Shown here: positions 12,226 to 20,970 of the stretch, in pieces
Layout: each line of letters begins with the position of its first letter
Numbering within the stretch: position 1 is the stretch's first letter
Source: Oppiella nova
Taxonomy: Eukaryota; Arthropoda; Arachnida; Sarcoptiformes; Oppiidae
Length of the DNA: 21,997 bases
Direction of reading: 5' to 3'
Assembly: GCA_905397405.1 (NCBI GenBank)
Contig: CAJPVJ010000639.1
Span: 1 to 21,997 of the forward strand
Notes under the pieces: generated by a model
What the model saw: the letters and a program-made list of their open reading frames with translations, nothing else
Told to the model about the DNA's origin: nothing
The model's database searches: none
Made by a program: the position numbers and the translations under genes

Positions 12226-13637
12226 TTAATCTTCACTTTTGGCTGAATTGACGCCATTGTTGACAACTTTATCTCCGGTGGTGTCAGTCGTGGTCTTTGG
12301 AGTGGACTTCTTCTTCTTCTTCCCGCCCTTATGTCCGACACCTCTATTGAGGAGCGCTTTGATTGAATCGTCTTCGATGTTGAACTCACTCTTCAGGAAA
12401 GACGTATCGATGGGGAGACCCGTTATTTTGTGGGAACCGGAGGGCATCAGAAGTACTGTGAACTTGAACTGAGCCACGAATTCGGTGTCCTTTTCGTAGA
12501 GAACGGTAAAGGGCTCTAAAAGCTTGTGATTCACACACTCTAAGACTCCCATCCGGGCCTTCTTCTCCTCCTCGAACGCTCTCAGAGTGAATGGCATCGA
12601 ACCGAACCTCTTGTCCACATCACTATAGAAAGCTCGCGAGGCCTTCATCTTCAGCTGATACACTTCGTCCGTCTTCTTATACACCGTTGTCTTCGAGTCT
12701 AATTCGCGACCCTTTCGTTCAAAACATCAAACAATTAGTCTAATCCTTACGAAACATCAATATTCCTGTTTGTCTTACTTTTCCCTCTCCAGTGCTGATG
12801 AGCACATCGATGGCATAGACTTCGTTGACTTCAAACTCACACTTTTCGTGGTCTTTCTTCTGGGCTTCGGTTGGGTTTTGGATAATAGACTTCTCGCCAT
12901 CGATTCGGAACTGCTTTAACTGATGGGAAAGCATTCCGGAGATGGGCTTACATTTGAACGATTCGGACACCTTCTGGATGGCATCGGTCACCGCATTGTT
13001 CTCAGAGCCGGGTCTCACGAGTCTGAGGGCCGCCTCAGCGGCTAAATGTGCCGCAAGAATGACATCGGCTTTACGTCCGTCCACTTTGGCCTCATTGGAG
13101 GCGCCGACGACCAGAGTGTGCGCCACCACTGCTATGAAGCCATCGATATGTGCGCCCAAATCACTGCCAATCACACAAACATTACTTCATTTGCCACTCA
13201 ATGAGCGCAATGTCTTACAGTTTGACGACATCGCCGTCTTTGAGCACATAATCCACTTCACTCTTGAGGGGAGAGAAGTGACAGATAGTGTTGTTCACCG
13301 AAACACAAGTGGGAAACGCTATGCCTTTCTTCAGGTCCTTCTCCTTCTTAAACACTTTGGACGTCTCGTCGTTAATACCATTGTCTCCCAATTCGCACAG
13401 ATTTCGCACACTTTCCTCGGCTTTGCATTTCTCTATCAATTGCTTCAAAACGCCTGCAAATCAAAGACAACACAAAACTCTTATTAAGAAACGCATCCCA
13501 AGAGTGAACACGTGTTGACTCTTGTGGTCAACCATTGCGAGTGACATACGGTTCACCATCTCTCCGGCCATCTTATATTTGGTGACCACTAAGTCCTGAG
13601 CGATTGTCTTCTCCTCCGATGACTCTTTGTCCGCCAT
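12226..13637 (-). CDS. PA2G4: PA2G4/EBP1, catalytically dead methionine-aminopeptidase fold
   Basis: Proliferation-associated 2G4 (ErbB3-binding protein 1) binds the ribosome near the tunnel exit and takes part in rRNA processing and growth control (family knowledge). Exons (-): 13637-13550, 13453-13219, 13163-12779, 12711-12226, giving 397 aa (human 394). Introns are 96, 55 and 67 bp. The N-terminus [20 protein letters not shown] and the run [20 protein letters not shown] are near-identical to vertebrate EBP1. The pita-bread core is complete. Metal ligands of true MetAP2 are degenerate: Asp109 in DLG remains, but the second Asp position is Val120 (IAVVAHT) and one ligand Glu is Asp (VYAIDV). 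The C-terminus carries a GGKKKKK patch (about 370) as in nucleolar and RNA-binding EBP1. The last intron uses an AAG acceptor. The gene is divergent from RPS27, 492 bp away. Confidence 0.96.
13499..13524. promoter_or_regulatory. 26-bp palindrome with central E-box CACGTG
   Basis: The arms CAAGAGT and ACTCTTG flank AACACGTGTT. 24 of 26 positions are self-complementary, and only the G at 13506 and the G at 13517 fail to pair. The centre CACGTG (13509-13514) is the Myc/Max-type E-box. The element lies inside PA2G4 intron 1, about 110-140 bases downstream of the start codon. In flies, Myc E-boxes are concentrated just downstream of the transcription start of growth genes (established knowledge). 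Function here is inference. Confidence 0.45.
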
Positions 13638-14129
13638 TTCCACCGATTTATCGCGATTTGCGTGAAGACAACAGTGAAAGACAAGCAATTGATCAGTGAT
13701 TTTGTGGACAATTATGAACACAAAACCAAACACTTCTTTATTCACTATATATTCACAATCAATTACGGCTTAATGTGAACATATTTTTGCGGTAATTGTT
13801 TGCAAAGTTAGCTTAAACTCAAATAATGGCCTTATTTTGCGTACAAATGGCCTTAAACTGTAACTAAACACTAATTGCACTCAAATTGATTGTACTTTGA
13901 ATGAGTGAATTAGAAATAATGACAAATGAGAGCGAAATGAATGCGTGAATCGTGTGGTCGTAATTGTTGCTCAGGCGGCAACAGTACTGACGGAACCGGC
14001 AATTTGTGTTCAAGCATTGACTCGTTGGCAGTGAACCCATGCGCACAGCACTAGTCTGTGGCACACATTCCGCACGTTTGACGACATATTTCTTTCTCTT
14101 TCGATACAACCACTGAATACGCGACTAAA
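13638..14129. promoter_or_regulatory. Divergent promoter region of PA2G4 and RPS27
   Basis: These 492 bases separate two start codons facing away from each other, so both promoters must lie here unless far upstream exons exist. An ATCGCGAT palindrome (13650-13657) sits 13 bases before the PA2G4 ATG. A pyrimidine tract lies just before RPS27. I see no coding frame of interest; the short minus-strand frame at 13864-14109 is unconvincing. Confidence 0.6.
14089..14102 (+). promoter_or_regulatory. Pyrimidine tract, candidate TOP element of RPS27
   Basis: TTTCTTTCTCTTTC lies 28 bases before the RPS27 ATG. Ribosomal protein mRNAs of animals start with a C inside such a tract (5' TOP), which places their translation under growth control. 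A transcription start at one of these C residues would give a 5' UTR of about 28-40 nt. The tract is seen. The start site is inferred. Confidence 0.5.
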
Positions 14130-14791
14130 ATGCCTGTAAGTGTCCTCAAATTATCTCATTCCTCGCTTACCATTCACTGTATTTCATGTGATTTACTAAC
14201 CATTTTGTCCGTAAACATGGGGTGCATGTGGTGTGCGGCCAATGGGTTCACTTGAATGTCATTTAATAGCGATTTGTATGCATTAACTAATTGTTGTGAA
14301 ACATGTGCTCAACACTAGGCATACGTTTCAATACGTTTTGCATTGATTTGAATGCATTGTATATAAGAGTGAATGACATTGAAGTGATGACTGAATCTCA
14401 TGTTATGATCACTTGTTGATCACTGAATCATGTTTGGATGACTTGTCTAATTGTATGTCTGTTTGTGTGGACAGTTGGCTAGAGATCTATTACACCCATT
14501 GGCGGTGGACGAGCGACGCAAATGTAAACTCAAACGTCTGGTACAACACCCCAACAGCTTCTTCATGGACGTCAAGTGTCCGGGTATGCCATCACTCACT
14601 CATTACCATTGATTATCTCATACACTAACGCATCTGTGGTGCCAATGATAGGTTGTCTGAAGATCACAACCGTCTTCAGTCACGCGCAGACTGTCGTCCA
14701 ATGCAAGGGCTGTTCGACTATATTGTGTACACCGACGGGAGGGAAGGCGCGGCTCCGGGATGGCTGCAGTTTCCGTAAAAAACAGCATTAA
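14130..14791 (+). CDS. RpS27: 40S ribosomal protein S27 (eS27)
   Basis: Small-subunit ribosomal protein. Exons (+): 14130-14135, 14475-14583, 14652-14791, giving 84 aa, the same length as human RPS27. The first coding exon holds only the codons for Met-Pro, followed by GTAAGT. The product starts [11 protein letters not shown] and contains a four-cysteine zinc ribbon, C37-P-G-C40 and C56-K-G-C59, around [13 protein letters not shown]. It ends GCSFRKKQH. All are hallmarks of eS27. Intron 1 is 339 bp. I looked for a hosted snoRNA in it and saw none that holds up. The gene is divergent from PA2G4. Confidence 0.97.
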
Positions 14792-15323
14792 TTATAATAT
14801 TGAAATCAATTTTTAATTTACTGTCATTTGTGTTGATTATTAAACTAAAATCTTTGAATAAATTAAAATCAATTTTTGAACAATTATTTTATACCTCTTT
14901 TGTACGGCTTTACCATCAGTTGTATTGTATTTGATGTCCTTTTAAGACGATATCTCTCTTCATATCCCTCGAGTGTCTTAAGTGTCTATTCAAGTCATCC
15001 GATGTCGGAACTGATCACTAATTTTGTTGTTTACTCGCAATTGATTAGTCTTTAGGGACTTTACGTATGTAATGCGATATACAGTAACTAATGAGTTGAC
15101 TGTGATAAGTATAATACACTACAGAATATTATTAATTACGATTGTTAACTATGGTTTCAAAGTTTTGTGTTTATCAGATATTTATCTCTGTATTTAACTT
15201 TCTAATCAAGTAAGTCCTTTAGATCTCAAATGGTTAATTCACGGATATTTGCTGTATATTTGTTAAGATTGAATATTACCGGTGTTTGACTATTTCTATT
15301 TGATTAGTGTTTAGTTGGAGGCA
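14792..15323. other. RPS27 3' region and Hdc upstream region
   Basis: AT-rich spacer of 532 bp between two genes on the same strand. The left end carries the RPS27 3' UTR with its poly(A) signal. The remainder should contain the Hdc promoter and 5' UTR, but I recognise no specific site. An in-frame TAG at 15312-15314 precedes the Hdc ATG. Confidence 0.6.
14857..14862 (+). terminator. RPS27 poly(A) signal AATAAA
   Basis: Canonical hexamer 65 bases downstream of the RPS27 stop codon, fitting a short ribosomal-protein 3' UTR. Confidence 0.6.
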
Positions 15324-18300
15324 ATGGATTGGAAAGAGTTTCGATCGAGTGGTAAGTTCTTGACATGAAGTTGTAATTCAATGGGTGGTGTGGAAGAGCT
15401 ACCCTTCCTATTAAAAAAGTCTGCAAAATCAATCGATTCTTTTAGTGAATTATTATAGCGTTTACATAATATTTGTGTGTTTTGTCTAAGTTATATGAAG
15501 TTTATTGAAAACTTCTTAATTAAAATCTAACCAAAACAGTATTCTTAAGATTTGAGGTCTCTTATAAGTTACTTTATTTTATAATTATAATTCTTAACTA
15601 TTAATTATACTAATCTTTGTGTACAATATACCGTAATATAGTGTATATTATCATGATATTATTCTATACTGAAAGTGATATTTTTGTTGTAACGACAGGA
15701 AAAGAAATGGTAGACTTTATCACAGATTATTTGGAAACTATTAGAAAGCGTCGAGTGTTTCCTGATGTGAAACCTGGATATATGAGACATTTANCTATAC
15801 TGAAAGTGATATTTTTGTTGTAACGACAGGAAAAGAAATGGTAGACTTTATCACAGATTATTTGGAAACTATTAGAAAGCGTCGAGTGTTTCCTGATGTG
15901 AAACCTGGATATATGAGACATTTATTGCCAGAATCTGCACCCATTAATGGCGAGGACTGGAACACCATTTTTGCAGACATCGAGAGAGTTATAATGCCCG
16001 GTATGTTATCATTGCTTAAAGGTCACATTTAAAGTATAAGTCTAACAGGTATATCAGGTTTATTATATTTTTTAAATTTAATAATCAACCATTTTAATGC
16101 TAAATCAATTAATGGTGCGGTGCAGGAGTGACCCATTGGCAGTCCCCTTATATGCACGCATACTTCCCAGCCCTCAACTCCCCCGCATCAATATTAGGGG
16201 ATATGTTGTCCGATGCTATTGGCTCTCTTGGATTCACCTGGGTATGAGTTCCTAACATTTTTCATTTACATACAGAATATTCTGTTTAAATCCTAAATAT
16301 TTTATATTACAGTTATGAAAAGTTTGTGTTGTTTTAAAAATTATTTTTATGATTTAATCTGACTTTTATTCAATAAATGTTTTATTTTATATTACTATTT
16401 ATTATAAATTATGTTTTATTGATTAAAATCTGATAAAGATATGTACATTTATTTGTTATTATATTGATAATTCTTATATTGAAAATTTACTTTCGAAACT
16501 TTTTCATAACATAAAAGCTTTTGAATCATTTTGTTTATAAAACTATACAAAAATATGAATTTGAAGGCATCGAGTCCTGCGTGCACTGAACTGGAGATAA
16601 TAGTAATGGATTGGTTGGCAAAAATGATAGGACTTCCCGATGACTTCTTGCACAGTAAATCTCCGACAAATGGCGGGGGAGTCATACAGACGACTGCATC
16701 GGAGTCGACATTCGTGGCTCTATTAGCGGCCAGAACTGAGGCCATACTTCGGATCAAAGCTGAGAACTGTATGGAAGAGTTGGACGACGCGGAGATCAAT
16801 AGCCGACTCGTGGCCTACTGTTCAGATCAGGCGCACTCATCCGTCGAGAAGGCGGGTCTCATAGGTTTAGTTAAGATGCGATACATTGAAAGCGACGATA
16901 AGTTGTCCCTCCGGGGAGACAAACTCATAGAAGCCATCAAACATGATAGGGATCGGGGACTCATCCCGTTCTACATATGCGTAACTCTGGGCACAACCGG
17001 CGCCTGTGCTTTCGACAACCTCTTGGAAATCGGACCAATCGCTAAGAACGAGGAGATTTGGATTCATGTGGACGCGGCCTATGCCGGCACTGCCTTCATA
17101 TGTCCGGAGTTTAGGAAATGGATGGATGGCATTGAATACGTGCAAAGTCTGGCATTTAATCCGTCGAAATGGATGTTAACTCACTTCGACTGCACGGCAA
17201 TGTGGGTCCGCAACAGTTCCGCACTTCACCGCACTTTTAATGTCGAACCACTTTATCTCAAACATGAAAACAGTGGCCAAAGGTTGGCTTATTTGCGTTC
17301 ACGAACTAAATATTTTGTATTTTATTATACAGATTTAAACTGATACTGAATTATAAATACTGCAACCTTTTACTAAATTTAAGTACCGTTCAAACTCAAA
17401 GTTATGTCCTATATATACAATAATTACAGTAATGTTTGCGATTATCAAAAGAATTTTTCTTAATTTGAATAATAAATTTAATATTATATTATGAATAATT
17501 ATGAAAATATAGTCAGATATTATAAATTCAATTAACTATTAAAGTGATGCTATATTTTTAAATTTACAGATTAGCAATGGACTTTATGCACTGGCAGATC
17601 TCATTGAGTAAAAAGTTTCGCAGTTTAAAGTTATGGTTCGTTATTAGAAATTATGGCATAAAGGTATTGATCATTTACATATTTCTATATACCGTATTTA
17701 TAGAATTTATATTATACAGTATTAATTGTAAAGCATTACAGAGTTTATATTGCAATATACATACAATAGTAAATTAACGTTTATTTGACATTATCATATC
17801 AAACCTAATAAACGTAACAATAAAGTTAGTTTCATAAAGTTATGACATAGTGTTGCATAACTTCACTAAACCGATGCCTATATTCTTGATTCTCGTATAG
17901 GGATTACAACTCCATGTGCGGAAAGGCGTCAAACTTGCCTCAGCTTTCGAGGAACTTATCAGAAATGACTCGAGATTTGAATTACCGGTTGAGAGACACT
18001 TAGGACTCGTTGTGTTTCGCCTGAAGGGTAACAACGAACTCACCGAATGTCTGCTCAAGAAGTTGAACTCAAGCGGACGTCTTCACTGCGTTCCCGCGTC
18101 ACTGAAGGGCACGTATGTCATCAGATTCACTGTCACCTCACTCCAGACCACCATCGCACTATATTTTTAAATTTACAGATTAGCAATGGACTTTATGCAC
18201 TGGCAGATCTCATTGAGTAAAAAGTTTCGCAGTTTAAAGTTATGGTTCGTTATTAGAAATTATGGCATAAAGGTATTGATCATTTTTATATTTCTATATA

Positions 18301-19514
18301 CAGTACCGTATTTATAGAATTTATATTATACAGTATTACCGGTAATTGTAAAGCATTATAGAGTTTATATTGCAATATACAATACAATAGTAAATTAACG
18401 TTTATTTGAGTTATCATATCAAACCTAATAAACGTAACAATAAAGTTAGTTTCATAAAGTTATGACATAGTGTTGCATAACTTCACTAAACCGATGCCTA
18501 TATTCTTGATTCTGGTATAGGGATTACAACTCCATGTGCGGAAAGGCGTCAAACTTGCCTCAGCTTTCGAGGAACTTATCAGAAGTGACTCGAGATTTGA
18601 ATTACCGGTTGAGAGACACTTAGGACTTGTTGTGTTTCGCCTGAAGGGTCACAACGAACTCACCGAATGTCTGCTCAAGAAGTTGAACTCAAGCGGACGT
18701 CTTCACTGCGTTCCCGCGTCACTGAAGGGCACGTATGTCATCAGATTCACTGTCACCTCACTCCAGACCACCATCGCTGACATCCAACGAGATTTCGCTA
18801 TCATTAAGGAGACGGCCACTACTGTCCTCAAGACCTACGGAATCCCAGAGAACCGGATCAGTCGAGCCATACCTTTGGCTGAGATCAAGAAGAGAACGCC
18901 CGGATTCGGCACAAGTCTATTGCTCTCCAATAGCCCAATGACTCCGAAGATAATAAACGCTAGTTTTGTAGCCATTTTCGATCAGCAAGACTTAGCCCAA
19001 GAATTTGTGCGACACTTCGGCAAACACATGGATCTGACAGGAAATAGCAACCCTTCTCTCAGACGACGAATTAAAGGCTTAATGCTTACAGACAAACAGC
19101 ACAGGTATGTCTGATCCTTACGGGTGATCATTGAAACACTCAGAGTTATTGCTTAGTTTGGACTCTCGAATGGATTTAATGAACACAATTATGGCAACCG
19201 TAAGCATTACAGACAAAACAAACCAACAAAGGACTGGGACCTCGAGTGCGAGAAGTACTCGCTTCTCAAGCTCTTCGAGTGGTATACTTTGACATGAAAT
19301 TGATTTCAAATTAAATAAATTATTTATTAAATATTTATGAAAATATACAAATGGTTTCAATAAAACAGTAGAATCACTGCCGGGGAAAGCAATTGAAGAA
19401 ATGGATGAAAATGGAGAGACAGTCGTCGGCACTGGGAGTCAAGTAAAGGACGAAAGGGACAAGAGTTGGCCTGAAAAGCACGGCAACCGTCTGTGCAGTT
19501 CAAACAGCCAGTGA
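15324..19514 (+). CDS. Hdc: Histidine decarboxylase (PLP-dependent group II)
   Basis: Makes histamine from histidine. In arthropods histamine is the photoreceptor transmitter (established). Exons (+): 15324-15351, 15830-16000, 16126-16241, 16567-17282, 17570-17663 (or its identical copy 18179-18272), 18521-19104, 19157-19281, 19369-19514, giving 659 aa. An in-frame TAG lies just before the ATG. Visible PLP residues are His195 ([12 protein letters not shown]), Asp274 (VDAAYAG) and Lys306 (FNPSKW). The segment ISLSKKFRS has Ser357 where DOPA decarboxylase has Gly, a known mark of histidine use. The C-terminal part ([33 protein letters not shown]) matches insect Hdc and not Ddc or Tdc. The join of exons 4 and 5 gives GQRLAMDF, two residues longer than insect GVAVDF, and uses a weak GTTGGC donor. 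Exon 4 has an AAG acceptor. The last codon abuts the stop codon of WDR61. Two duplications interrupt the locus. Confidence 0.93.
15664..15793. repeat. Exact 130-bp direct repeat, copy 1 (partial Hdc exon 2)
   Basis: This block holds the end of Hdc intron 1 with its acceptor and the first 95 bases of exon 2 (from 15699). It is identical to 15795-15924 and is cut off directly at an undetermined base. Read through, the frame would run into intron sequence and stop soon after. It is most simply the overlapping end of one contig placed before the next contig without merging. Confidence 0.92.
15794..15794. other. Undetermined base (n), assembly join
   Basis: The single n of the window separates two identical 130-bp blocks. 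This is typical of a scaffold join in which two contig ends overlap but were not collapsed. Confidence 0.95.
15795..15924. repeat. Exact 130-bp direct repeat, copy 2 (intact Hdc exon 2 start)
   Basis: Identical to 15664-15793. This copy continues in frame into the rest of Hdc exon 2 (to 16000), so it was used for the gene model with the acceptor before 15830. Confidence 0.92.
17550..18157. repeat. Partial tandem duplication inside Hdc, copy A (608 bp)
   Basis: Contains the end of intron 4, exon 5 (17570-17663), intron 5 and the first 257 bases of exon 6 (17901-18157). It repeats at 18159-18777. Exon 5 is identical in both copies. The exon 6 part has three substitutions, two of them amino-acid changes (Asn/Ser and Asn/His). 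The introns differ by about five substitutions and four indels, including inserted CAGTA and CCGGTA in copy B. Confidence 0.95.
17901..18170 (+). pseudogene. Truncated extra copy of Hdc exon 6
   Basis: The acceptor TATAG and the first 257 bases of exon 6 are intact, but the copy breaks off at 18157 and runs into duplicated intron 4 sequence. If transcribed and spliced onto exon 5 copy A, translation would end after TTIALYF with no donor site, removing the C-terminal part of the PLP fold. If the duplication is real, productive mRNA needs this exon to be skipped. If it is an assembly artefact, this is merely the other allele. Confidence 0.8.
18159..18777. repeat. Partial tandem duplication inside Hdc, copy B (619 bp)
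   Basis: Second copy of the 17550-18157 block with one extra A at the junction (18158). It contains exon 5 (18179-18272), intron 5 and the start of exon 6 (18521 on), which here continues to its proper donor at 19104. A six-base insertion in intron 5 creates the palindrome TTACCGGTAA. Confidence 0.95.
19323..19328 (-). terminator. Candidate WDR61 poly(A) signal inside Hdc intron 7
   Basis: AATAAA on the minus strand, about 187 bases past the WDR61 stop codon. It lies within Hdc intron 19282-19368, so a WDR61 transcript ending here would be antisense to the last Hdc exon. Position is plausible. Use is unproven. Confidence 0.35.
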
Positions 19515-20694
19515 TCAAAGCGGACAGTTGTAGATAATGATGGAGTGGTCGTCCGACACCGACACTAATCGGCTGCCGTTGCTGTTGTATTTGACTCCCC
19601 AGACCTGATCCGTGTGCTGTTCAAACGTCTCAATACAATCCCTGGTCTCCACGTCCCATACCTTCACAGTCTTATCAGAAGATCTGTTAATTGAATAATT
19701 GATTTAAGTGTCAAACAATAAATGTGTTTTTGATTGAATGTAAACATGAGAGCAAAGCTTACGCGGACGCGAAGTGTCTGTTGTCGGCCGAGAAGTCCAC
19801 GTTTAGAACCCAAGAGCCGTGTCCTGAGAGGGTTGATATGAGCTCTCCGGTGGGCACGTCATAGATCTTAATGTGACAGTCGTCTGAAGCAGTGATCAAA
19901 TGTCTGCAATCGGGTGAGAATGTGAGGGAACGGATAGGCATAGCGTGTCCTTCCAGCGTTGACACCATTTTGCCCGTTTCGATATCGAATAGTTTAATCA
20001 TACCATCGATGGCTCCACTGGCTATCTGTTGACCATCTGGTCTCTGAATGGTATGATCACAAAATCAATGCAAACCACTGACAAGCAAATGAGTAATACT
20101 AACGAAAGCTATGCTAAGCGTGTATTTTCCGGTCGAGTCTAAGCTCTGTTCAGACTTCTCGCCACTTCCCACAGAATATAAGACAATTTTCCCGGAATGA
20201 CTTCCAGTGGCTATCAGTTTGGAGTCGGGAGAGAAGGTCACTGTCCAGGCATTCACTGGTCCCGCGTCTATGCTCTGCACCTGAGCGCCAGACACCAGAT
20301 CCCACACTCGGATGTGACTGTCCAATGAGTTAGACGCGGCTATACTGCCACTGCTGTCCACATCCACTGACACCACTCCCAGAGCGTGTCCTTCGAAGAT
20401 ATACCGGAGATCCAGACTTTCGTCATCCCTTCGGAGGTAAGCAAATGAGTGTCAGTGATAGTTGTGTGCGCAGAGTGGACACAACAAACCATTTCCAGGC
20501 CTTAACCGTGTCGTCCAGACTGCCGGTCACGATGTGTTCAATGCCGTCGGACACCCCTCGAGCCCACCCCACACTCCATATGCCGTCGTCGTGGGCGCCC
20601 TCCTGTCGGTGCAGTACTTCATACTAAACCACAACAAGACATCATTGCCATCAGACACACACTCACTGCCATCACGTCCATCACAGCTTACCAT
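19515..20694 (-). CDS. WDR61: WDR61/SKI8 WD40-repeat protein
   Basis: WD40 scaffold shared by the cytoplasmic Ski complex (exosome-linked mRNA decay) and the nuclear PAF1 elongation complex (family knowledge). Exons (-): 20694-20692, 20623-20490, 20428-20104, 20043-19763, 19683-19515, giving 303 aa (human 305). Introns are 68, 61, 60 and 79 bp. The first coding exon is the ATG alone, followed by GTAAGC. Splicing gives [20 protein letters not shown] as in orthologues. Diagnostic stretches are [89 protein letters not shown] and the end IYNCPL. They fill the seven-bladed propeller with no extra domain. One intron uses an AAG acceptor (before 20428). The gene is convergent with Hdc and divergent from the Su(var)3-9 homologue. 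Confidence 0.96.
19717..19722 (+). terminator. Candidate Hdc poly(A) signal inside WDR61 intron 4
   Basis: First AATAAA on the plus strand after the Hdc stop codon, about 200 bases downstream and inside WDR61 intron 19684-19762. If used, the Hdc 3' UTR covers the whole last WDR61 exon in antisense. Confidence 0.4.
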
Positions 20695-20970
20695 CTCTTA
20701 TGAAGAGGTCTTGTAAATGAATATTATATTAAAAACGAGCGATAAATGGGTTTTAAATGTCAATCAATTTAAACACAATTAATGCGAAAACATGTGAAAA
20801 GTTGCGATCATTTGAAAAGTGTTTGCATTTAAGGACTGATAGGACTGATAGCGACATCTCTTTCACTTTCATATGAATTAATTTTGGAAACGATTTTCAA
20901 AACAATAATTAGTAAACAAACTGTGGTTTGGGTTCACATGAAGTGATTGCCTCGTGGATCAGATGAACAA
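20695..20970. promoter_or_regulatory. Short bidirectional promoter, WDR61 and Su(var)3-9
   Basis: Only 276 bases separate two divergent start codons, so both transcripts probably start here. A perfect tandem pair of AGGACTGAT (20832-20840 and 20841-20849) lies near the centre. I see no TATA box, which would be usual for housekeeping divergent promoters. Confidence 0.5.

Noticed and set aside
12942-13487. 181-codon plus-strand open frame
   Set aside because: Antisense to PA2G4 exons and crosses its introns; no domain.
14380-14435. C/D-snoRNA-like boxes (GTGATGA then CTGA) in RPS27 intron 1
   Set aside because: The boxes are only about 35 nt apart with no terminal stem or second box pair, so it does not meet the usual form.
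17570-18272. Mutually exclusive alternative exons in Hdc
   Set aside because: The two exon 5 copies are identical in sequence, so choosing between them would not change the protein; a recent duplication or allele duplication is simpler.
11600-18345. Recurring TACCG/CGGTA words, including TTACCGGTAA twice
   Set aside because: A rough estimate from base composition over the non-coding DNA predicts about as many by chance, so I do not call it a motif.
15324-19514. Identity as DOPA decarboxylase or tyrosine decarboxylase
   Set aside because: Ser357 in place of Gly, the segment [28 protein letters not shown] and the long C-terminal part with [12 protein letters not shown] all fit histidine decarboxylase.
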